This document shows positions 45,114 to 55,526 of a stretch of 64,000 nucleotides of DNA, one piece after another; the stretch's first letter is position 1, and the number at the start of each line of letters is the position of its first letter. A program made the translations under genes and the position numbers. Below the pieces are notes generated by a model. It had not been told where the DNA came from. It was given only the letters and a program-made list of their open reading frames with translations, and searched no databases. Location of the stretch: assembly GCA_028015205.1 (NCBI GenBank), contig CM051521.1, positions 106,802,513 to 106,866,512 on the forward strand. Direction: 5' to 3'. Source of the DNA: Mytilisepta virgata. Its lineage: Eukaryota; Mollusca; Bivalvia; Mytilida; Mytilidae.

Positions 45114-46641
45114 GGAAACTCCACACAGAACAAGAGTGTTTGTTTGGAGATGAACCAGTATGTATTACGTGTCCATTTTGTAGAAAATACATAGTAACAT
45201 CTTTATCATACCATGCTGGTACATTGTCCTTGTTTTTCTGTGGTCTTCTGATATTTCGTGGGTAGGTAATCTATTATGTAGACAATTAATACAACAACTT
45301 TTATACACCAAACATAGGTTTACCTTTGTTAAACTTGTGAGAAGTAATGCTTACCTTCAAACAGATTTAAAAGATCAGAACGTTCTGTTTCGTAACTTGG
45401 TTTGTCACAGAATGTAATATTTCTGTGACCATAAAAATTGAAGTCAAACCAGGAAATCAAATGGAGCTAAATATGGAAATAATTAAGAATTATGAAGAGT
45501 ACTTTGGGCAAATCCTGGGAAGTGTCGGGATGCACTATGAGGCAAACCTCTAAATCTACTTGAAGCGAAAAAATGTCTTGTATAGCCAGACATTCCAAAT
45601 AATGTATGAAGTGTGCTTGACGCCAAGCCTCTAAAATCAAAATGTATGAATTTCGAGTGTAGTAGAAGCAATATAAAAGGATTATGTCAGTAATTCTTTT
45701 AGGGAAGAGACTTAGTCTGAAAGTCACTCTTTGTTCAACACCATCAATGTTTCCAACATTTATGTACTCTATTACCACTTATAATAACACTAAATGTTTC
45801 TGTAGTTAAAAAACAACATAAAAATAATCATTCATTTATATCTCATGCATTTGTTCATGAACGGTTTACCTAGATGATTTTGGCTTATCTTTTTGTTGAT
45901 TTTGGCGTATTGTTTTGCTTTACAATTTCTCAATTTTCTGTCTAGAAGCACTCCTGGTAAGACTTAATTTGTTAACGATGATTCAACATTTGGTATAATA
46001 AGTTTGGTATCATTGTATGTTTATTGCAATGTTCTAAACTGCTTATATTCTGCGTGTCTATGGAACAGTGAGAAGTTTGTATCATGTTCATCTATTAGTA
46101 ACGTTTTAACAAATTCGGTTTAACCCCACCACTGTTCGGTGTCTGTACCAAGTCAGACTATCCTGACTCTCTGTTGTGTTCATGTTTGTGTTTTGTACTC
46201 CTTAATGTTATGTTTTGTCCAGGGTTCTGTCAGTTGGGTTGCTTTGATTGATTGGCATGTCATTGTTGACCTTTCCTGTTATCCATTTTGTTGTTTATTG
46301 TCGTATTGTCGATTTTGTATACAGTATATTTTCTGTTTTAGATTGCAAATAGTTTGTTAAAACAGCATACAATGCTGATGACTTGACTAATACCTAAGTA
46401 TGTTTTGTTTTGAGTTTGTGAATAGGTGAATGTATTTCACCTATACGCTTATGATTTTATACAATGGTAGGTAAATGTATTGATACCCACGGTTTTACCT
46501 TTATGCTTATTTAGATGTAAAATATATTTCAGACTGTGGATGGGTTGTTGTATCATACCATTCTACGTCAATTTTTTGAAGGACTGTATTCACTCATGTC
46601 CGAACTGTTGGCAGACCCTCGTTCGATACAACAGGATATGA
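45114..46641 (+). CDS. LITAF-domain gene B, two domain exons; start exon not found
   Basis: Two exons match gene C: 45,114-45,261 (148 nt, acceptor TTTAACAG, donor GTAGGT) and 46,533-46,641 (109 nt, acceptor TATTTCAG, ends TGA). They encode a LITAF domain: CPFC zinc half-site, hydrophobic core TLSLFFCGLLIF, then LWMGCCIIPFYV, LKDCIHSCPNC and the end RYNRI. Exon phases are those of gene C and no stops occur. Differences from gene C include Trp to Leu in the hydrophobic core and KED to RKY after CPFC. The 25-nt exon that supplies the ATG in gene C has no counterpart upstream; homology breaks at 39,090-44,930, where satellites lie. So it is either a pseudogene or uses another first exon. The role is inferred as endolysosomal membrane anchoring. 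Confidence 0.75.
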
Positions 46642-47077
46642 GGTGATATATAGCCATAATAAGTTAATATCTTAACAACATACAAAGATGACACCACAAG
46701 ACGCTGAAAAACACACCATAACAACATGGAAGGTCACTTTGACTTGCACCTTTGACAAGAGTACCCTTATATGTTTAAAGGTTTACTGAACTAGATTCGT
46801 AGTGTCCGAGGAATATGTGATACTTGATGAGGAAGACTATAGGCCTGATGGAATCATTTTCATGTTAATAATGTCAGACTGTTCCACAAACTTTAACATG
46901 ACAAAAATAAATAATAGTACAGGTTTGAGGACAAAAATAATTTCCATTATTTTGTAACTGCTTTAATAAACTTCTTTGTTCGTAAATGTAGAAACAAGTT
47001 GACGATGTCCTCGTCTTTCATTTTAGTATCAGATGACAGAAACTGAAAATATAACCAGCTAAATAATGTGGCTTTTA

Positions 47078-47733
47078 TGTAGGCTTACGGGTCGTTGATC
47101 GTATAGTGGTAGATTACTGCTTACTGGTTACTTGCGTTGTGTATGAAAAGACTGGTGTGGTTCCAATACTTTATTATGCAGATCAATTAACAGTAACAGA
47201 CAGTGGTTAAGATGTGAACTGAACTGAAGTAAAAACCCAACTGAGCGGACTACAATGTCACTCGTATTTATAATCTAGCCCCCAAAACCAGTTAGAACAA
47301 GATAAAATACTGCGTAGAATAATAAAATAATACGTAGAAAATATTAAACGAATATAGAAAATTAGTCCTTCAAACGTCAATCACAGCATCCCAAAATGGT
47401 ACTATTACTAATAGGCACCTGACGTGTGAAACATACCCAGTCCAAATACAGTTCCAATACATCTCTATCGAAATATCATGTTAGTACATATCTATTTCCT
47501 AAATGTCAATTTTAACAAGTTTTACAATTTGTTCCATGTTTGGTACATAGATGTTTTCTAAAGGTCAATTTTAACAAGTTTTACAATTTAATCATTGGAA
47601 CTGTACTAAACTGGTATTAGCCTGTTTAAATACAACTTATTATACAATCATATTTTAATTTTAAAATTATTACCTTCCCAAATTAATTGAAATATATTTT
47701 ATATACGTTGGTCACCCAGGCCATCCCGTTACA
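47078..47733 (-). repeat. 3' LTR (element strand) of the LTR retroelement
   Basis: 656 bp, starting TGTAGGCTTACGG and ending CATCCCGTTACA on the plus strand. Next to it inside the element, the minus strand carries a purine-rich GGAAAGGGA (about 47,738-47,746), a plausible polypurine tract. Confidence 0.95.
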
Positions 47734-48393
47734 ATCGTCCCTTTCCGAAAGAAATAAATTACCCAATTTTTTCTTTATTAACATATGGGTGACCAGGATT
47801 ACTAATCGTTATTATTATATACATATTCAATATACATGCAACATGCACAATTATTATATTGTCTTTTCACAGTTCATTGCACAATTGTCCATCAGAAATA
47901 AAAATGTCCAAGCAAAATGTTCATATTATTTACACATCTCGGTGACTAGGAAGGAATATCAGTCGTAATCTTGATAACCAGGATAGTATTTTTCAGTTCA
48001 TGATTGTTCGTTTGTGGCTGCCCGCTGCTCCTGTCATAGGTTGTCCTCCTTATGGAAGAGCTTACCCGTCATTGGAACAGATCGGCGCTAGCTTTATGAC
48101 TGCCCGCTGCCCCTGTCATAGGTTGTCCTCCTTATGGAAGAGCTTACCCGTCATTGGAACAGACTGACGCTAGTCATAGTCGTAAATGTTTTCTTTAAAC
48201 AGTTCTTTCTTCTCATGACCAGGATTTACACAGTTCTTTTTTCCTACGGCCAGGATTTAGACTGTTCATATAATATCCATGTGACTAGCATAATGATTGA
48301 TGATCAGGATATAATACGTAAAAGTCCTTTTACTAATGTTCATTACTAGTGACCGAGATACTTAAAAGTTCTTGTAACATCAAGATTGTCTTT
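47734..48393 (-). other. 3' untranslated region of the LTR element
   Basis: Between the third ORF and the 3' LTR. Contains a tandem duplication of about 81 bp (48,015-48,173; GACTGCCCGCTGCCCCTGTC and TGGAAGAGCTTACCCGTCAT in each unit). ACCAGGATTNA-type phrases recur at 48,220-48,320. Confidence 0.7.
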
Positions 48394-49527
48394 TCACTGA
48401 GTAGTTTTTAGTTCTTCTCGTAAACTGGGATAAATAGATTGTTGTGGTTTTGCTTGTGGGTTCCTTATTGGATAGTTTGATACTCTCTTCACTGAATGAC
48501 CAGAATTTGATCCTTTCGATGGTGAGACTGTCTGTACTTCAGTCTCCGTGTAATCATCACGTTCGGCAATGTCTGACGTCACCATCGGATTATCTTCTGG
48601 AACGGGGATCGGCGATGTTATGGAAGTATCATCTTGACCATATTTCTTGTCGCCAGGATTCATGGGATCGTTAACTTGACCATACTCCTTGCAGCTGCTT
48701 GGATCGGATATCGGCCGTTGTTTTTCGTCAGGCGATTGGCGTTTCCAGGATGATTGGGTAGAGGTTACCATGTCGTTCAGGTTATTCAATATCGTCATAT
48801 TCTCCATTGGTACCAGTCCATACTTTTCTTGTAAGTACCGTCGGGAAAGATTGACATTAGGCCTATACGTCGTTGTACCATTACCATCTTGTAATCGTGA
48901 CCAGTACTTTGTACCATTACCATATCTTGTCGTTGTACCAGAGTGACCAGGGCTACTGCTGAAGGTGACCGAAGATTCTTCACCATCTTGTAGTCGTGGT
49001 GCACTGGGTTGTGGTCTTGACAACTGTTGACTCACCTCCTCATTTCCCTTTTTGACTGACCTTAACCTTAACCTTATGTAATTTAGAAGCCTGCGCCTAA
49101 ATTTCACAAAGATAATAATTATTAAAATAATTGTTCCTGTTCCTATTATACATATCCAATATCGAGGACTTGCAGGCATGGGTTCTTCGTTTAAATTCAT
49201 GTTGTCTATTTCTTCTTTTAGTTTATTTATAGGGATCTCTTTTATTTCTTTAAGTTTCGGGGGAATTTTAGAATCTTTGAAATTTGGTATGGTTGTGTCA
49301 AATGTCTTCCAAAGGGTCATTATGCCAAATGAGTATCTTCTCAAGAATTGTCTGAATACGTCCGCCACATTGAATTTACTTTCTTTATGATAATAGGGTA
49401 ATAATGTCATATATGCATTATAAGCAGAACAAGTTGAGTTAAGTCTGATGATATCTAAGGGACATTTGGTGATCAGATGTCGATTTTGATTTACAGGAGA
49501 TACTAAAAGCCAAAGGTTTCTCGGCAA
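48394..49527 (-). CDS. Third ORF of the LTR element, single-pass membrane protein (env-like)
   Basis: 377 codons downstream of pol, in the position where envelope genes lie in errantivirus-like elements. Residues about 124-142 form one strong hydrophobic helix (WICIIGTGTIILIIIIF) followed by basic KFRRR, so the long Ser/Pro/Gln-rich C-terminal part (about 230 residues) would be cytoplasmic. The N-terminal 120 residues lack a signal peptide in this frame. Protein-like sequence continues upstream of the ORF in another frame to about 49,570, which suggests that a frameshift separates it from a longer ectodomain. No fusion peptide or known env family is recognised, so env-like rests on position and topology only. 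Confidence 0.6.
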   Translation of the reverse strand: MPRNLWLLVSPVNQNRHLITKCPLDIIRLNSTCSAYNAYMTLLPYYHKESKFNVADVFRQFLRRYSFGIMTLWKTFDTTIPNFKDSKIPPKLKEIKEIPINKLKEEIDNMNLNEEPMPASPRYWICIIGTGTIILIIIIFVKFRRRLLNYIRLRLRSVKKGNEEVSQQLSRPQPSAPRLQDGEESSVTFSSSPGHSGTTTRYGNGTKYWSRLQDGNGTTTYRPNVNLSRRYLQEKYGLVPMENMTILNNLNDMVTSTQSSWKRQSPDEKQRPISDPSSCKEYGQVNDPMNPGDKKYGQDDTSITSPIPVPEDNPMVTSDIAERDDYTETEVQTVSPSKGSNSGHSVKRVSNYPIRNPQAKPQQSIYPSLREELKTTQ

Positions 49528-49812
49528 TGACTAACCAATGTCCGTCGGTCAAGTACTGTGCCCGAGGTCTTGTAGGAAATCATTATTTTACAATATTTCT
49601 TAATTCCAGTTACCCTTTCCATAAATAGCTGCATCAGACACGTGGTAGATGTCATTATTGGGTACATAGGACTTTTAAAGGTGCAAAAGCTTTAAACTAA
49701 ACTGCTTTAAATGGACACTAAGAGCATCTTTAATTGCACAGGGGAAATAACGGAAGGGGAAAGGTGTCCCAAAGACAACAAGTGTATGTTTGAACATGAT
49801 CACCAAGCTGGT

Positions 49813-51984
49813 TTAAAGCATTGCTTGAATCGCAGCAAGGAGATTTTTCGTTAATTTTTTATGGTCAAGGGGAGGATGTTCCGTTTCCTCCTTGGAAGCC
49901 TTATTTTTCATTGGGCTTATTACCACATCTTTATACGTGCCTACGTCGACACTTATTTCCGCGCGCGCGTCTTTACAAATCTCGGTTGATGAGCCAACCC
50001 TTACTTGATCGGTTACTTGATCAATTACCTTAAGTTCCTCAACCTCTTGTTGATAGTTTTCTTGTTTAGCTCTTAACCTCTTCTGAAGTTCCGCTAAGGG
50101 AATATCACCTTCATCTGAAGAGTCCTCTCTTTCTATTCGACGATGTCGAATAACTTTGTTGAGAGCTGTTTTCTCTTCCTGGTCCGAAGAATCATCTGAT
50201 TCATCCGGTGGTACTACATACGTACTTTTTCTTAGGAGTCGACCTGTTTCGTCTTTTGGTATCTCCCATCCTTCTACATTTGCTAGCCTGATGTGTCGGG
50301 CATGAGTTTTACTTACCTTTCCGTTCATTGGATTACGGATGACGAAATTAAGAGGTCCTGTTCTTTCTATAATTCGATAGAAAGGAGACCACCTATTGTC
50401 GAGCTTGTTGGTTCGTCTGTGATTCTTAAGATACACAGCATCTCCTACCTGATAGTCTTCAATTTTGCATTTCCGATCTGCATATGTTTTCTGCTTTCTT
50501 TTTGCTTCTTTCAGATGTCTATGGACTGCTACAAACGACTTATGTTGTTCTTGGAGAGCTACTTGATGTTGGTCTTCTCCCATATATCGTCGTCTTGGTT
50601 TAAGTATGTTATCCAATGGTAATACAACATCACGGTTGTATAACAGATAAAATGGTGAAAATTTGGTGGATTCGTTTACGTGAAATCGTATTGCTGCCAA
50701 TGTTTGATTTAAATACAGATCCCATGTTTGTACATCTTCTTGAATTTTATTTGCTATGACGTCATGCAGCGTCCTGTGAAAGCGCTCGACTTTTCCATTT
50801 CCTTGTGGGCTATAGTACGATGTTGTTACGTGGTGAATGTTCATGGCTTCTAGCGTTTCTCTTGCCATTTTGTTTACATTTTCTGTCCCATTGTCCGTGA
50901 CTATCTCCAAGGCGCATCCAAATCTTGGAAATATTTCTTCAACTAATAAATGAGCTACATTATCTGCTGATTTGTCAGGTACAGCAAAGGCTTCAGGCCA
51001 CCCCGAGTACCAGTCTACGAAGGAGATAATGTACTTATTTCCTGATAGTGTTGTTGGATACGGTCCTGAGAGATCGATTCCAATCTTTGCGAACGGGTAA
51101 GGTGGTGTTTTCATTTCCTGTACTGGTGGTTTGGCATTGGCTGCACTTCTCATCTGACATGTCACACATTTTTCAATATGAGTGTTGATTTTCTTGTACA
51201 TCCCTGGGAAGAAGTACTTGCGTTTTATAGAGTCATACGTCTTATCTGCTGCCATGTGTCCAAGATCATCATGAAACTGCTTAAGAACTAGTTGTTCAAG
51301 TTCCTGTGGTATGCAAAGCCTCAGTGTCGGATCTTCCGAATCTGGGTGTGAAAGGTAATACAACAGTCCATCTTCTTTTGAGTCAAAGTAATGGGTCTGT
51401 TCAGTCTTGTTTGCTGTACCTTTCTTAAGTCGTTGTCGTATTTTTGTTATTTCTTCGTCCCTCTCCTGTTCCTTTCTAATATCAAACTTACCTTTGAAAT
51501 TTATGTCCGGTTTTACCGGGTCATTTGGAGGGTCTATTTCGCAATTTGTCATACATTGAAGCTTCGCTTTATTCGAGTTTATGTAACTTACTTGCAATGT
51601 CCTATCATCCAAGTCTGGCTCTTCTGTCTCGCTATGTTCTTCCGTATCTTGGGAGCCATCGTCCGGAATCCTTGATAATAAGTCTGCACAATGATTTTCC
51701 TTACCTTTAATGTACTCTATCTTGCAGTTGTAACCCGCTATGCTGAGAGCCCATTGTTGAATTCGTTTGTTCTTCATAGGAGAATCCAACAGATATTTAA
51801 GTGGTTTATGGTCGCTTCTTATGCCAAACTGTGCATTGTGAAGATAATGATCCAATTTCTGCAATGCATAATAGATAGCGAATCCGTCCTTCTCTACAGT
51901 TGACCATTTTGTCTGGGATTGACTTAGCTTGTGCGACAGGAAGTAGATTGGTTTTTCTTCACATCTGTTTCTTGAGTCAAACAT
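49813..51984 (-). CDS. pol: pol part 2: RNase H and integrase of the LTR element
   Basis: 723 codons. The N-terminal about 120 residues are RNase H (SHKLSQSQTKWSTVEKDGFA, then RSDHKPLKYLL and ADLLSR). Integrase follows: the zinc-binding HHCC (FHDDLGHM, then EKCVTCQ), then the D,D,E core with GIDLSGPYP, IVTDNGTEN and SPQGNGKVERFHR. Near 555-595 a GPY/F-like module (RTGPLNFVIRN). The C-terminal 120 residues are acidic, with no chromodomain. The catalytic residues are intact. The frame differs from the upstream RT ORF (overlap 51,924-51,984), so one indel lies within the RNase H start. Confidence 0.92.
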   Translation of the reverse strand: MFDSRNRCEEKPIYFLSHKLSQSQTKWSTVEKDGFAIYYALQKLDHYLHNAQFGIRSDHKPLKYLLDSPMKNKRIQQWALSIAGYNCKIEYIKGKENHCADLLSRIPDDGSQDTEEHSETEEPDLDDRTLQVSYINSNKAKLQCMTNCEIDPPNDPVKPDINFKGKFDIRKEQERDEEITKIRQRLKKGTANKTEQTHYFDSKEDGLLYYLSHPDSEDPTLRLCIPQELEQLVLKQFHDDLGHMAADKTYDSIKRKYFFPGMYKKINTHIEKCVTCQMRSAANAKPPVQEMKTPPYPFAKIGIDLSGPYPTTLSGNKYIISFVDWYSGWPEAFAVPDKSADNVAHLLVEEIFPRFGCALEIVTDNGTENVNKMARETLEAMNIHHVTTSYYSPQGNGKVERFHRTLHDVIANKIQEDVQTWDLYLNQTLAAIRFHVNESTKFSPFYLLYNRDVVLPLDNILKPRRRYMGEDQHQVALQEQHKSFVAVHRHLKEAKRKQKTYADRKCKIEDYQVGDAVYLKNHRRTNKLDNRWSPFYRIIERTGPLNFVIRNPMNGKVSKTHARHIRLANVEGWEIPKDETGRLLRKSTYVVPPDESDDSSDQEEKTALNKVIRHRRIEREDSSDEGDIPLAELQKRLRAKQENYQQEVEELKVIDQVTDQVRVGSSTEICKDARAEISVDVGTYKDVVISPMKNKASKEETEHPPLDHKKLTKNLLAAIQAML

Positions 51985-53195
51985 GCACCCACACAGCTGT
52001 TGCTTGCATCTGTATATAGGACATATGGTTTGTTGGTATCAGGATAAGCTAACAAAGGAACTACTGTCAGGCTTTCTTTCAGGTAATCAAAGGCTTTTTG
52101 GCATCTAGAAGTCCACTTGAACCTTGCATACTTCTTGGTGAGATCTATGAGTGGTTCCGCTATCTTTGAGAAGTTTGGTATGAATCGTCTGTAATAGTAA
52201 CTCATTCCTATAAAGCCCCTTATTTCTCTTACCGTCTTGGGTTCGGGTAACTTCCTCATGACTTCAACTTTCTTCAGATCTGGTTTGATTCCATCCTTGC
52301 TAATAACGAACCCTAGGTAACCTGTCTCCTCTTGGAAGAAGGCACATTTCTTCAACTTGAGTTTGAGTCCATGTTGTCTTAGTCTGTTAAAAACGGTCTG
52401 TATGTGCTTAAGATGTTCTTCTTGATTCTTCGAGAACATAAGTATGTCGTCAAGACATGCCATTGCAAAGTCTTCGCATCCCTGTAAGACAATGTTCATC
52501 AGTTCCTGGAATACTGCTGGTGCTCCACGTAACCCGAAAGGCATAACATTAAATTGAAACAAACCTTTGTGACATGTGAAGGCGGTCTTTTCTTTGCTGT
52601 CATTTTCAAGAAGGACTTGCCAATATCCACTTTTTAAGTTTAAGGTCGTGAAGTAAGATGATCCTCCAAGTAAGGCTAAGATGTCATCTATTAAAGGCAG
52701 AGGAAAAGATGTTGGAGAAACTAATTTGTTCAAGGATCTAAAGTCTACGCAAATCCTATCTGTCTGATCCTTCTTCTTAACAACCACTAAAGGAAAGTTC
52801 CAAGGTGACTGTGACTTTTCTATGATCTTTGCATCTAACATTTCTTGGACTGCTTTGTCTATAATTTTTCTTTTATTCAGTGGCGTTCGGTAAGGTCTGT
52901 TCTTGATGGGCTTGTGGTCTCCAGTATCTAACCTCATCTTCACTGTACTTGTGTGACCTAAGTCCGAGTCTTTCTTAGCGAATAAGTCCTTGTTTTTACT
53001 TACTATCTTAACTACATCCTTCTTATGTTTCTTGGGAACTTCAATGTCCTTAAAGTCCTCTCCCGTCTTCTCCTTACCTTCCTCATTGTCTTGAGTGATG
53101 GATGATATTTCTTGAAATTCCAGTCCACGTCCCTTTCCGACTACACAACCTCGCTTCAGTTTGTAGTACTTGTTTGTTTGATTAACTATCATCAC
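51924..53195 (-). CDS. pol: pol part 1: reverse transcriptase of the LTR element
   Basis: 423 codons containing a complete Ty3/gypsy RT. Seen are VVVKKKDQTDRICVDFRSLN, PLPLIDDILALLGG, LNLKSGYWQV, FNVMPFGLRGAPAVFQ and the active site CLDDILMFS at about 52,440-52,470. The first catalytic block reads LNLKSGYW where Asp is usual (DLKSGYWQ); this may be a substituted catalytic residue. The connection (GFIGMSYYYRRFIPNFS) and RNase H start (LYTDASNSCVG) follow. The frame is then lost near 51,980 and RNase H continues in another frame. Confidence 0.92.
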   Translation of the reverse strand: MMIVNQTNKYYKLKRGCVVGKGRGLEFQEISSITQDNEEGKEKTGEDFKDIEVPKKHKKDVVKIVSKNKDLFAKKDSDLGHTSTVKMRLDTGDHKPIKNRPYRTPLNKRKIIDKAVQEMLDAKIIEKSQSPWNFPLVVVKKKDQTDRICVDFRSLNKLVSPTSFPLPLIDDILALLGGSSYFTTLNLKSGYWQVLLENDSKEKTAFTCHKGLFQFNVMPFGLRGAPAVFQELMNIVLQGCEDFAMACLDDILMFSKNQEEHLKHIQTVFNRLRQHGLKLKLKKCAFFQEETGYLGFVISKDGIKPDLKKVEVMRKLPEPKTVREIRGFIGMSYYYRRFIPNFSKIAEPLIDLTKKYARFKWTSRCQKAFDYLKESLTVVPLLAYPDTNKPYVLYTDASNSCVGACLTQETDVKKNQSTSCRTS

Positions 53196-53290
53196 AGGTA
53201 CCCTCGAAGTATTTTGTAACTTACCTATTGAACCTTGTAGGATAAGTCCTGGTTCGTCGAGTAAACATCCTGAGTCCAGACTTGAGATTT

Positions 53291-53953
53291 CTACAAGTCT
53301 TGAGTCAGGTATGCGGAAGCCCTTATCAACTTAACATGACAAACAGTTGCTGTCTGGGGTTTAAGTCTTACCTCTTTATCTGTCCTTAAGATTGACGAAA
53401 TATGAATGTCTTCCTCTAATTTAACATAAGTCTTACCTATCCTTATCATTCCTAAGTAGAAATATATTCTTACGCCGTATTCTTTCAACCAATCTCGGCC
53501 TAGAATGAAATTTCAATTTAGTCCATCAGTAACGAAAAATTTTTGTGTTAACGGAAGTCCATTCATAGTAAATGAAATAGTCGTTTGCCCTATAATTGAT
53601 AATGACTCACCACTCGCGGTCTGTAAAAGCGGCATGACGCGCATAATTTTTGGTTTTTCTGGTAACTTATCAAACATTTTCTTACTAACTAAAGAGGCGT
53701 CCGCGCCTGTGTCTATCAAAGTACGATAGCGCGCTTTTCCTATCTTCATTATACAAGACCCTGGGTTCCCTGCCAAAGATAAATTTAGTACTTGTGATTT
53801 CCAAAATTCTTTCATTTTACCCTGAAAACTTTTTTTCCTCCCTTCACCGGCTTCCTTGTGAAGAGAGGGTTTTAGTTTTCCTGAATCCCCTGAAAGGTTT
53901 ACCAGCCCAAGTAGCGGGTCTGAAAATTTTGACTCTGTTCTTTTCTGGAACAT
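53291..53953 (-). pseudogene. Aspartic protease of the LTR element, with in-frame TGA
   Basis: Two open stretches in one frame (53,953-53,516 and 53,488-53,291) separated by one TGA at 53,513-53,515. The first carries the active site LIDTGADASLV near 53,700 and flap-like sequence; after the TGA come ILGRDWLKEYG, the usual end of a retroviral-type protease. The stop falls inside the fold, so it is a nonsense change or requires readthrough. A frame change separates this from the RT ORF. Confidence 0.85.
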
Positions 53954-53986
53954 TACGGTTTGGGCAATTTCTTTTTAAGTGACCTA

Positions 53987-55288
53987 TCATATGACAAATC
54001 CAACATTCAGCCCCCTAATCCAGTCAGGCTCCTCAACCCTATTTCGAGTTTGATAATTTCCTCTTCGTTTTTGGGGTGTTTCCTGTCTTTGACCCTGCTG
54101 ACCCCTTTTTGGCAAATACCCTTTATTTTTTCTTTTGGGCACCTTTTTTTGTTCGACCTCCTCCTCCTCATCACTTACTACCATGGGTTCCTCCCTAGAA
54201 TCCCCAGCTGCAAAGACATTATAAGATCGGAAAGGACATTCTTTTGACCTATGACCCCGTCTGCCACACCTAAAACAAGTTTTCCCCCTTAAATGTCCTA
54301 TTTCCATTGGCTCTATCTGACGGTTGTCAGGAAAATTTCCTACTGTTGGCCAAGGAACAGGTGTTAAGAAACTGTTATTGTTGCCCCCCGTCCATGACGG
54401 TGGTTGGAAAGGAGTTTCCCTTACCCTGACAATTTTATTAGTTGGTTCTAGTTCAGTAAACGTATCTGTTCTATCCCTAAAACGCTTTCTTAGATTTTGC
54501 TCTTTCATAGCACATTGAACGGCCTTATCAAAAGTTTTTGGTTCCTCCCTCATAATTTTCATACAGAGGTAATCGAAATACAGTCCATCACAGAAGGCAT
54601 CAACCAACTGTTGCTGGATTAACCCTACTACATTTGAATCAGTTTGTACTGATTCAGGATAAGCATCCTCAGCTATCCTCAACAGCCTTTCAGCGTACAT
54701 TTGTACACTTTCCTGTGGCTTCTGCTTTGTTTTTCTAAGCATAGCCAAGGCCTGTTGTGGATCTGTGATCTCAGCAAACCGTTTTTGTAACAGTATCTTA
54801 AGATCTTGCCATTTAGGTGGCTCCCCTGCTGACTGACATTCTGTTATATATCGTTTAACAAAATCAGCTATTAACCCAGTACAGGTTACATGAACTACCT
54901 GAGGTATATCTGTGTCCCCTAACCTTGCCATTTGTGCATATCTTTCTATATTTCTAACCCATTGTTTAAACTGGGTAGGGTCCCCCTCAAATGTCTGGAC
55001 TACACTAAAACGAGGTACTGATACTGCAGTTTGCAGTGCTTTTAATTGATCCAAGGCTGTTTTAGCCCAAAAGTTTGGATTATTTTCATCCAATTTGTCC
55101 TTAAGTGACCCAAAAGGGTTGAAACTAGAGTCCGGTTGTCCCCCTCCTATAAATGGAGTAAATTTGGCGGGTTCAGTTACTTGTACTTCAATACTACTTG
55201 GGTGTGCTTTTTGACTTTCATCTTGTCCTAAATTACAGAAGTTTTCTTTTAATTCTTCAACGACATCTGCCATATTACTTAAAGACAT
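53987..55288 (-). CDS. gag: gag of the LTR element
   Basis: 433 codons from MSLSNMADVV. The central 110-300 region is helical and resembles a retrotransposon capsid (FEGDPTQFKQWVRNIERYAQ, RFAEITDPQQALAMLRKTKQ). A zinc knuckle CFRCGRRGHRSKEC lies at about 335-348. The C-terminal part is charged and Gln/Arg-rich. The ORF ends at 53,987; a second CCHC-like motif lies in a different frame at 53,964-54,005, so the end of gag or the gag-pol junction is shifted here. Confidence 0.9.
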   Translation of the reverse strand: MSLSNMADVVEELKENFCNLGQDESQKAHPSSIEVQVTEPAKFTPFIGGGQPDSSFNPFGSLKDKLDENNPNFWAKTALDQLKALQTAVSVPRFSVVQTFEGDPTQFKQWVRNIERYAQMARLGDTDIPQVVHVTCTGLIADFVKRYITECQSAGEPPKWQDLKILLQKRFAEITDPQQALAMLRKTKQKPQESVQMYAERLLRIAEDAYPESVQTDSNVVGLIQQQLVDAFCDGLYFDYLCMKIMREEPKTFDKAVQCAMKEQNLRKRFRDRTDTFTELEPTNKIVRVRETPFQPPSWTGGNNNSFLTPVPWPTVGNFPDNRQIEPMEIGHLRGKTCFRCGRRGHRSKECPFRSYNVFAAGDSREEPMVVSDEEEEVEQKKVPKRKNKGYLPKRGQQGQRQETPQKRRGNYQTRNRVEEPDWIRGLNVGFVI

Positions 55289-55501
55289 TTGAGAAATTAT
55301 TTACTTTTAATTTAATAATTAAGAATTATTAAAAACTGCAATTAAACCTAGCTTTACTTAATTAAGCGATTTACAATTAATTTAGGCAAACCATATTTTA
55401 AATTTTAACAAGGTCAGTCTACTAAGGTACTTTTTAGAGATAAATACTTAGTTGTCTTACCTTAAAACTTTTCAACTCTGGTACATGTCCAGTTAGGTCC
55501 T

Positions 55502-55516
55502 GGTCTTGCGGCACCA
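55502..55516 (-). promoter_or_regulatory. Candidate tRNA primer-binding site of the LTR element
   Basis: Minus strand TGGTGCCGCAAGACC, complementary to a tRNA 3' end ending CCA, 10 nt inside the 5' LTR. The spacing is slightly larger than usual; the tRNA species is not assigned. Confidence 0.5.
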
Positions 55517-55526
55517 ATAAAGCTGT

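Noticed and set aside
47687..50622. Plus-strand frames within the LTR element
   Set aside because: They are antisense to pol, ORF3 and the LTR, all of which read on the minus strand.
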